A stretch of DNA of 42,578 nucleotides from Chloroflexi bacterium SZAS-1 (GTDB lineage: Bacteria; Chloroflexota; Chloroflexia; Chloroflexales; Roseiflexaceae), in contig JAFEAS010000079.1 of NCBI GenBank assembly GCA_018266315.1, positions 24,260 through 66,837 on the forward strand, written 5' to 3'. The notes under the pieces were generated by a model. It made no database searches and was not told the origin of the DNA. It saw only the letters and a list, made by a program, of their open reading frames with translations. Numbering within the stretch: the stretch's first letter is position 1; each line of letters starts with the position of its first letter. A program made the translations under genes and the position numbers. Shown in pieces: positions 15,469-21,384 of this stretch.

Positions 15469-16545
15469 TTATTGCAGTGTGGTTGTGCCAAGCTGCTGTG
15501 CAAACCAATCAGCTATTGCTGTTTGCACATCGCGGCGCAGAAAGAGGGTAAGGTGGCTTGCGCCGCGCACCAGCCGAAACGCGGCGTGTGACGGTGCCGC
15601 CGCCCGCACCTGCGCCGCCAGGGCTGGCTTCACAATGGCGTCGCGGCTGCCGTAGAGTAACAACAGGGGAATGTGGATGTGTGGCAGACTTCCCAGCAGA
15701 TCAAGTGCCGCGATCAGATCCCACGTGCTGATCGCCGCACGGATTGGCGCGCTTGACCAGGCGCTGATTAGCTGGCGTGCGCTGGTGTCGCGGAAAACGC
15801 TCATGGCTGGAACGTGCAGTAGCGCCAGCGCTTCGCGGCGCATATCGGCTTTGGTGAAGGCTAGATGCGGCGGCGCTTCCATGAGTACCAGTGCATCAAC
15901 GGGCGCGCCATCGGCAACAGCGCGCGCCGCAATGCAGCCGCCCAGGCTCAGCCCCAGCACGCCAACATGGTCGTAGCGCGCGCGCAACCACTCAACCGAG
16001 ACCGTCACATCCTCCAGAATCGCTGGGTATTGCTGGGTGCGCGGGTTTTCGCCATGGCCATCGAGATCAATGAGCAGCACGGCTAGCCCGGCAGCCAGGA
16101 GCGCATCGGTCATCCACCAGGTATATCCGCCTTTGTGGTCGCCCGAGCCGTGTAGAATACATACCGCCGCACGCGCATCCGCCGCTGGTTCCGAAAAAAT
16201 GGCAGGCAGGTAGCCTTCGTTCATGGGAATGCGCACCAGGCTCACGCGCCGGTCTGGGTGGTCGCCCGGGCGCAGTCGGGCACGCGGGTCGGCGGCACGG
16301 TTGCGTAAGCTGCTCGCCATCAGCTGTAGCCCCAGCGCAAGTGGGGCCGCCAGCGTAAACCCTATGACGCGCTGCCAGCGTCGCCCAGGCATATTCATAG
16401 GCGCGGCGAGCAGTGGCAGTAGCAGCGCCCGGCGGCGGCCCCGCCCAAGCCAGCTAGCGGCCCACCAGCCTTGCCAACCAGTAATGCCCTCGTAGATTCC
16501 GAGCCAGAACAGAAGTGCGCGAACGAAGGCGCTCAAGATAGTCAT
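15469..16545 (-). CDS. Alpha/beta hydrolase with N-terminal membrane segments
   Basis: A 358-residue protein. The N-terminal 80 residues are hydrophobic with likely two or three membrane or amphipathic segments (LLFWLGIYEG, then GFTLAAPLALGLQLMAS). The rest is an alpha/beta hydrolase: VCILHGSGDHKGGYTWWM is the oxyanion-hole region, GLSLGG carries the nucleophile Ser200, LYGSRDAIV holds the likely acid Asp and GASHLTLFL the catalytic His. The substrate could be an ester or lipid. The family call is good; the substrate is not. It is transcribed away from fabI across a shared 165-base region, and is convergent with clpP. Confidence 0.82.
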   Translation of the reverse strand: MTILSAFVRALLFWLGIYEGITGWQGWWAASWLGRGRRRALLLPLLAAPMNMPGRRWQRVIGFTLAAPLALGLQLMASSLRNRAADPRARLRPGDHPDRRVSLVRIPMNEGYLPAIFSEPAADARAAVCILHGSGDHKGGYTWWMTDALLAAGLAVLLIDLDGHGENPRTQQYPAILEDVTVSVEWLRARYDHVGVLGLSLGGCIAARAVADGAPVDALVLMEAPPHLAFTKADMRREALALLHVPAMSVFRDTSARQLISAWSSAPIRAAISTWDLIAALDLLGSLPHIHIPLLLLYGSRDAIVKPALAAQVRAAAPSHAAFRLVRGASHLTLFLRRDVQTAIADWFAQQLGTTTLQ

Positions 16546-16557
16546 AGCCGTGATTAT

Positions 16558-16586
16558 TTGTCCTGTTGCTGCATTCGGTGTATTAT
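16558..16586 (+). promoter_or_regulatory. fabI promoter
   Basis: TTGTCC (16558-16563), a 17-base spacer and TATTAT (16581-16586) form a good sigma-70-type promoter. The fabI ATG is 125 bases downstream, so the leader is long. Confidence 0.5.
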
Positions 16587-16710
16587 AACGCCCATTCCCG
16601 TTATCTCCGCACTACCCCGCAACACGACATTACAATCGGGTGCCGCTGCCCACTATGGCGCGCTTTTCGGCACAGGGATTGGCTCAGTCTATAGAGAAGG
16701 GACACCGATT

Positions 16711-17490
16711 ATGGGGCTGCTCGACGGCAAAAAGGGCCTGATCATGGGCGTTGCGAATGATCATTCAATCGCCTGGGGGATTGCGCAAGCATTGCACGCC
16801 GAAGGTGCCGAGCTGGGCTTTACCTTTGTTGGCGATGCGCTTGAGCGCCGTGTACGCCCATTGGCAACGAGCCTGGGGGCGCAGCTGATCGAGCCATGTG
16901 ATGTCCAGGATGATGCAGCAATTGATACATTGATGGGGCGTGTGCGCGAAGTGTATGGCTCGCTCGATATTCTGATTCACGGTATCGCATTTGCCAATAA
17001 AGATGAGCTCAATGGCGCGTATCTCAACACCACGCGCGAGGGGTTTCGGCTGGCAATGGAGGTGAGTGCCTATTCACTGACTGCTGTGGTAAAAGCCGCG
17101 CAGGATCTGCTGAACCCCGGAGCTTCGATTGTTACGCTTACCTATCACGGCTCGCAGCAGGTAGCCCAGAATTATAATGTGATGGGTGTTGCCAAAGCCG
17201 CGCTCGAAGCGAGCGTGCGCTACCTCGCCAATGATCTCGGCCCACGCAATATTCGGGTTAATGCGATTAGCGCTGGCCCGATTCGCACGCTGGCTGCGAG
17301 TGGTATTGCAGGCTTTCGTAGCTTGCACAAGCAATTTGCTGGGGTTGCGCCACTACGCCGTAATATCACGATCGAGGATGTGGGCAAGGCTGCATTGTGG
17401 CTGTGTAGCGATTGGGCTAGCGGCGTTACCAGCGAGACGATCTATGTCGATGCGGGGTTTCATAATATTGGCGTGTCGCTGCTGGACTAA
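16711..17490 (+). CDS. fabI: Enoyl-[acyl-carrier-protein] reductase (NADH)
   Basis: A 259-residue member of the FabI branch of the short-chain dehydrogenases, which catalyses the last step in each round of fatty-acid elongation. Visible are GVANDHSIAWGIAQALHAEG (cofactor loop), HGIAFANKDELNG, and the catalytic Tyr145 and Tyr155-x6-Lys162 in TYHGSQQVAQNYNVMGVAK. NAISAGPIRTLAASGI is the substrate loop. I chose the ATG at 16711 because homologous sequence begins at once with MGLLDGKKGLIMGVAN. Upstream in-frame codons extend to 16471 but are not conserved and cross the promoter. Monocistronic, with a terminator at 17510. Confidence 0.94.
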   Translation: MGLLDGKKGLIMGVANDHSIAWGIAQALHAEGAELGFTFVGDALERRVRPLATSLGAQLIEPCDVQDDAAIDTLMGRVREVYGSLDILIHGIAFANKDELNGAYLNTTREGFRLAMEVSAYSLTAVVKAAQDLLNPGASIVTLTYHGSQQVAQNYNVMGVAKAALEASVRYLANDLGPRNIRVNAISAGPIRTLAASGIAGFRSLHKQFAGVAPLRRNITIEDVGKAALWLCSDWASGVTSETIYVDAGFHNIGVSLLD

Positions 17491-17509
17491 CTGTTTCGCT
17501 TGCAAACGG

Positions 17510-17543
17510 ACGGCGGGACTTCCTACTGTGGGAGTCCCGCCGT
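17510..17543 (+). terminator. Terminator of fabI
   Basis: A 14-bp stem pairs 17510-17523 with 17530-17543 (one G-T pair, loop TACTGT). The sequence after it is GTTATATATT, a weak T tract. The strength of the stem and the position 20 bases after the stop make a terminator likely. Confidence 0.7.
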
Positions 17544-17647
17544 GTTATATATTAGCTTCGCTTACTTACATATCCTTTGTGGTGCGCGGCGTGGCAAGCC
17601 GCCCTTCGATCCCATCATTGGGTACGTATTCACCCGAATTATATCAA

Positions 17648-17778
17648 TAGGACTTTCGCTTATTCCAGGAAATTCTCCTTGTTCTTGGTGATTTTTGCGC
17701 TGAGCGCAAAAATCACCAAGAACAAAGAAAAAAGTACCGTGCTACCGCAGGCAAATAAACCAGTAAGCGAAAGTCCTA
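17648..17778. mobile_element. Miniature inverted-repeat element, copy 3 (131 bp)
   Basis: The cleanest copy. The 15-bp terminal inverted repeats TAGGACTTTCGCTTA and TAAGCGAAAGTCCTA are perfect. An exact 5-bp direct repeat ATCAA flanks the element (17643-17647 and 17779-17783). A perfect 22-bp hairpin pairs 17679-17700 with 17704-17725 around TGA. The shared segment AAGTACCGTGCTACCGCAGG follows at 17732. No coding capacity. The transposase that moves it must be elsewhere. Confidence 0.9.
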
Positions 17779-17792
17779 ATCAAATTTGCTAG

Positions 17793-17905
17793 TAGTATTA
17801 CGCACTACGCACGTAGCGTTTGGCTTTGTAGTGCGTAATACGTCGTACATTATATACAAGTATTATATACAAGTATTCAACGGATTTAGTATTGGGTATT
17901 ACCCG
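17793..17905. repeat. Dispersed repeat family 2, copy 2, with inverted and tandem repeats
   Basis: The AGCGTTTGGCTTTGTAGTGC core matches copy 1 at 12934. Here TATTACGCACTAC and GTAGTGCGTAATA form a 13-bp inverted repeat around it. A 13-bp unit ending ATTATATACAAG is present twice in tandem (17848-17860, 17861-17873). It begins only 15 bases after miniature element copy 3. Confidence 0.65.
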
Positions 17906-17960
17906 GCGCAGCTACACGCCACGTGAGGAAACACACCTAAGCGACGTAAGTATAAAGCGG

Positions 17961-19148
17961 CTACGAGCGGCGCTTACGTAGGTTGCGGGTCACGATATTT
18001 GGCGTAGGTGCTTCCCGTGGTTTTGCTATTTGGCGCGTTTCCGAGGGCGGTTGCGCGATATCGGGCGGTGGCTCGGGCGCATCGATCAGCTTACGATACA
18101 GGTAGCGCAGTAATAATCGTCCCACAGCTACGGTTGGGATACCAATCAGCAGCCCAAACGGCCCGCCAATGGCACCACCGGCGAGAATTGCGAAGAGTAC
18201 CAGAATTGGGTGGAGATGCACAGCATGGCCCATAATCTGTGGGATGATAAAATTATCTTCCGCCATACGCAGCACGAAATAGGATACCCCAATGACCACT
18301 GCAAGCAGTGCATGGCTCCAGCCAAATGGCGTTGTGGGCTGTAGCAGCGATACCGATACCGCTAAGCCCGCCGCCGACCAGGGGCCAATCAGCGGGATGA
18401 TTTCGAGCAGGCCGCTGGCAAGCGCAATCACCAGCGCATAGCGCACCTGAAGAAATGTCAACACAATATAGGTCAGCAGCGACATAATTGGGATAAGTAG
18501 AAGCGTGCCGCGAATATAGCCATTGAGTGTTGCATCGACCTGGTGGCCGAGGGTGCGTATCTCGGTGCGGTAGGGCGCTGGCACAAGCCCATACGCCCAG
18601 CTGGTAAGCTGCTCGGCCTGTAACAGTAAATAGAACGTCACGATCAGGTAGGTGACGAAGAGCACGACACTTTCGAGCGCCGATACCACCAGATGCGGCA
18701 CTGTTGCCGGTAGCGAAGTCGCCAGGTCGCGCAAGAATGTATAGATTGGCTCTTCAAGCTGGCGGAGATCGAAGGTGACGCCGCCAAGATCCCAGATCTG
18801 ATGCGCCGTGAGCAGTGCCTCCAGCTGTGCGCTCATTGTTGGCAGCTGGGCCATCATATCGTTGTACTGGTTCACGAGCAGTGGCCCGAGGGTTTGCACC
18901 AGCGCATAGATCAGTAAGCCAACCAGCACGTATAGCACCAGGATCCATACCGCGCGCCCGATGCGGGTACGCCGATGCAGCCAGCCGATGAGTGGGTTAA
19001 AGAGATATGCCGTGATGATTGCACCTACAAATGGTGCCATGATCGATTGCGCGAGCCAGATCAGCCAGATGCTCAAGCTCACCACAATCACTACTGCGAT
19101 GAATTTAGCTGTCGATGAGAGCCTGATTGGTTTTGGTTCAACACTCAC
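17961..19148 (-). CDS. AI-2E (PerM/TqsA-like) family membrane protein
   Basis: A 395-residue polytopic membrane protein with about seven or eight membrane segments and a central soluble loop (about 90-160). Family features are FVGAIITAYLFNPLIGWLH near the N-terminus, then NGYIRGTLLLIPIMSLLTY, SGLLEIIPLIGPWSAAGLAV and a C-terminal FLV-type region ending GGAIGGPFGLLIGIPTVAVG. Members are described as small-molecule exporters or as ion antiporters, so the name AI-2E says little about the substrate. The C-terminus is basic and cytoplasmic. It follows minE on the same strand, but a hairpin and its own promoter candidate lie between, so it is probably a separate unit. Confidence 0.88.
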   Translation of the reverse strand: MSVEPKPIRLSSTAKFIAVVIVVSLSIWLIWLAQSIMAPFVGAIITAYLFNPLIGWLHRRTRIGRAVWILVLYVLVGLLIYALVQTLGPLLVNQYNDMMAQLPTMSAQLEALLTAHQIWDLGGVTFDLRQLEEPIYTFLRDLATSLPATVPHLVVSALESVVLFVTYLIVTFYLLLQAEQLTSWAYGLVPAPYRTEIRTLGHQVDATLNGYIRGTLLLIPIMSLLTYIVLTFLQVRYALVIALASGLLEIIPLIGPWSAAGLAVSVSLLQPTTPFGWSHALLAVVIGVSYFVLRMAEDNFIIPQIMGHAVHLHPILVLFAILAGGAIGGPFGLLIGIPTVAVGRLLLRYLYRKLIDAPEPPPDIAQPPSETRQIAKPREAPTPNIVTRNLRKRRS

Positions 19149-19176
19149 GGCAGTACCTCAAGGATAGATAACACAA

Positions 19177-19200
19177 CGCCCCCGGCAAAACCGGGTGGCG
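19177..19200 (-). terminator. Hairpin downstream of minE
   Basis: CGCCCCCGG (19177-19185) pairs with CCGGGTGGCG (19191-19200) with one bulged base and loop CAAAA. On the minus strand it is followed by TTGTGTTATC. It lies downstream of the AI-2E promoter candidate, so it may instead act as a leader hairpin for that gene. Confidence 0.45.
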
Positions 19201-19211
19201 CTGAATCGTTT

Positions 19212-19234
19212 GGTACATATTGTACCCGATTATA
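19212..19234 (-). promoter_or_regulatory. Promoter and palindromic operator candidate for the AI-2E gene
   Basis: On the minus strand a perfect TATAAT (19234 to 19229) is followed after two bases by the perfect palindrome GGTACA-ATA-TGTACC (19226 to 19212), which would cover the transcription start. No good -35 is present. A regulator that binds there would block initiation. Confidence 0.5.
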
Positions 19235-19312
19235 AGTGCAAAGAGAAGCACCCGGTGCGGTGCTGACGATGGCAATTGAGTCAGCAGCCGGGGTTCAATG
19301 CTGACTATTTGT

Positions 19313-19570
19313 TCAGACGGTGCGGCGAAGTGGGATATCGGCCTTGATGTGATCGTTTGCCTCGCCACGCAGTAGCGATACCTCGATCTCGCCAGGCTCA
19401 ACCGCGGGTACATATTTCGCAATCACCGCAGAAAGTTCGGCTTTAAGCTGCTCAAGCATGTCGGGTGTGAGCTTGACGCGGTCGTGTACTAGGACGGTTA
19501 ATAGTCGCTCGCGGGCTACATCCGAGCTACGCTCACGCTTCCCGCCGAAGAGAGAGTTAAAAAAGCCCAC
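19313..19570 (-). CDS. minE: Cell division topological specificity factor MinE
   Basis: An 85-residue protein that stimulates the MinD ATPase and drives Min patterning. The N-terminal FFNSLFGG is the amphipathic membrane-binding helix. SDVARERLLTVLVHDRV is the MinD-binding segment, and the rest (VIAKYVPAVEPGEIEVSLLR) is the dimeric topological-specificity domain. I chose the GTG at 19570 because GGAG lies 6 bases ahead and it matches the usual MinE N-terminus. An upstream in-frame GTG at 19642 would add 24 unrelated residues. It is the last gene of the shape and division block, 112 bases after minD. Confidence 0.92.
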   Translation of the reverse strand: MGFFNSLFGGKRERSSDVARERLLTVLVHDRVKLTPDMLEQLKAELSAVIAKYVPAVEPGEIEVSLLRGEANDHIKADIPLRRTV

Positions 19571-19682
19571 GCTCGTCTCCTTTATATGGACGAATGGTTG
19601 CCTACCAGTGTTGCGAGCTTGTGGTGCAGGTTGGTGCCGCACATGAACAGTATCGCGCTACAGGTGCGCCATGCGTTCTGGT

Positions 19683-20495
19683 TTAGCGTTCGCTACCGCG
19701 TGGCCGCCGCCCAAACATCCCGAACAATTTGTCAATGACGCCTTGCTGCTCTTCCAGCACCATGAACGGCACTTTCTCGCCCTTGATGCGTCGGGCAATG
19801 TCGAAAAATGCGCGCCCGGCCAGCGAGTTACGTTCGAGCACGGCAACCTCGCCGCGATTGGTTGCGGTGACGATCGCCTCATCGTCAGGTACGACGCCGA
19901 TCAAATCGATGGCAAGAATTTGGATCACATCATCGACGCTCATCATCTCGCCGCGGTTGACCATCCGTGGTTTCAGGCGGTTGAGGATGAGGCGTGGATG
20001 GCCTTTCTCAAATGCCTCAACCAGGCCGATAATGCGATCGGCATCGCGCACTGCGGAAACTTCCGGGGTTGTGACGATCAGCACCTCATCGGCACCGGCG
20101 ATGGCATTACGAAAACCAGCCTCGATACCAGCCGGGCTATCGAACAGAATGTAATCGAACTCGGCGCGCAGCTGGTTGGCGAGCGCGACCATATCTTCGG
20201 GAGAAACTGCGTCCTTATCGCGCGTTTGGGCGGCGGGCAGCAGGCATAAATCGGGCAGGTGCTTGTCTTTGATCAGGGCCTGGCGCAGGCGGCAGCGACC
20301 TTCGATGACATCAACAAGATCATAGACAATCCGGTTCTCCAGGCCCATTACCACATCGAGGTTGCGCAGGCCGATATCGGCATCGACAACCGCTACGCGC
20401 AGCCCTTGCATGGCAAGCGCAGTGCCCAGGTTGGCGGTAGTGGTGGTTTTGCCTACCCCGCCTTTGCCCGATGTGATGGTAATGACGCGCGACAT
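19683..20495 (-). CDS. minD: Septum site-determining ATPase MinD
   Basis: A 270-residue deviant Walker ATPase of the ParA/MinD group. KGGVGKTTTTANLGTALA carries the deviant Walker A. VDADIGLRNLDVVMGLENRI and LFDSPAGIE are the switch regions. The C-terminus GVIDKLFGMFGRR is the amphipathic membrane-targeting helix. With MinC it forms an inhibitor of FtsZ assembly near the poles or away from the division site. GGAGGGG lies just ahead of the ATG. It sits between minC (96 bases upstream) and minE. Confidence 0.96.
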   Translation of the reverse strand: MSRVITITSGKGGVGKTTTTANLGTALAMQGLRVAVVDADIGLRNLDVVMGLENRIVYDLVDVIEGRCRLRQALIKDKHLPDLCLLPAAQTRDKDAVSPEDMVALANQLRAEFDYILFDSPAGIEAGFRNAIAGADEVLIVTTPEVSAVRDADRIIGLVEAFEKGHPRLILNRLKPRMVNRGEMMSVDDVIQILAIDLIGVVPDDEAIVTATNRGEVAVLERNSLAGRAFFDIARRIKGEKVPFMVLEEQQGVIDKLFGMFGRRPRGSER

Positions 20496-20591
20496 AGCCC
20501 CTCCGAAATTCTAAGCCTTCAGTGCTGCGTGCAGGGTATACGAACGGGTGTTTTTGCTCCTGTGCAGCGCTCAAAACTCAATGGCCGATAA

Positions 20592-21248
20592 TTATTTACG
20601 GTAGGTTTCCCAGGCTTCGACATTGATCTGGTCGTTCTCGATAAAGGCAATTTCTGGGTATTTGTTGCTGCCACCTTCAGGCGCGCGGGCAATCAGGTCG
20701 GCGATGCGCAGCTGCGTCGGTGCAAGCTCAAGTGCCCCAATAATGGCGGTACGGTCGCCCAATGCTCCTGCATGAATGATACCGCGCACTCGCCCCCATA
20801 TAATCACATTGCCACCCGCAATCACTTCGCCACCGGCGTTTATATCGCCCAGCACCGTGACATGCCCGTGGTGCCGAATGAGCTGGCCGGAGCGAATGGT
20901 GCGGGTAATAAAGCCCGCATCGCCGCGTTCTTCTGGCTCGGGCGCGCGGGTGAGGGTGCGCGCTGCCAGGCCCGCCGAGCGGGCGGCATTACGGCTTTCG
21001 CGCGTGGTTGAAGCGAGCGATTCGGGGTGAATGCCATGCTGTTTCATGAGCGCCAGCAATGTGCTCAGCTGCTCGTCGGTCAGCGCGCGCTCGCCAATAT
21101 CGACGATAATTTGCGCACCATGAAAAAAGTTCGCCCCCTGGCTAAACTGCCCACGGAGCGCTGCAACCAGATCATCCCAGTCGGCGGCTTCATCGAGCTG
21201 GAGCCGCAAACCATCTTTGCTGCCTTTGATTGCGATCAGGTTTGGCAT
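20592..21248 (-). CDS. minC: Septum site-determining protein MinC
   Basis: A 218-residue inhibitor of FtsZ polymerisation. The N-terminal FtsZ-binding domain (about 1-100) reads IAIKGSKDGLRLQLDEAADW. The C-terminal beta-helix domain (about 115-215), which dimerises and binds MinD, has RSGQLIRHHGHVTVLGDINA, GGNVIIWGRVRGIIHAG and IIGALELAPTQLRIADLIAR. A linker of about 20 charged residues joins them. 136 bases separate it from PBP2, and a promoter candidate lies in that gap, so minCDE may be transcribed alone as well as with the mre genes. Confidence 0.94.
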   Translation of the reverse strand: MPNLIAIKGSKDGLRLQLDEAADWDDLVAALRGQFSQGANFFHGAQIIVDIGERALTDEQLSTLLALMKQHGIHPESLASTTRESRNAARSAGLAARTLTRAPEPEERGDAGFITRTIRSGQLIRHHGHVTVLGDINAGGEVIAGGNVIIWGRVRGIIHAGALGDRTAIIGALELAPTQLRIADLIARAPEGGSNKYPEIAFIENDQINVEAWETYRK

Positions 21249-21286
21249 GGTACTATTGTAGACTCAAGGAATGATTGGTAGCTTTC

Positions 21287-21315
21287 ATGATACCACATGT
21301 TGTCAAGTGTTTCAG
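21287..21315 (-). promoter_or_regulatory. Promoter candidate for minCDE
   Basis: On the minus strand CTGAAA (21315 to 21310), a 17-base spacer that ends TGG, and TATCAT (21292 to 21287) form a TG-extended promoter. It would start about 30 bases ahead of minC. The TTGACA that overlaps the spacer is offset and does not match a -10 at a proper distance. Confidence 0.45.
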
Positions 21316-21384
21316 TGAGCTACTATCATTCATGTTTGGTTCTTATCACGATTCACGAGGCTCGACTGTGGAAAACCCATGCAG

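Larger units (their letters stand above)
17491..17960. other. 470-bp gap between convergent fabI and AI-2E genes
   Basis: No protein gene is seen. The region contains the fabI terminator (17510-17543), miniature element copy 3 (17648-17778) and the second copy of repeat family 2 (17793-17905). Together they show that this gap has collected several repeats. Confidence 0.7.

Noticed and set aside
16471..16710. Longer N-terminus for FabI
   Set aside because: It crosses the promoter region, has no conserved residues and overlaps the start of the divergent hydrolase gene.
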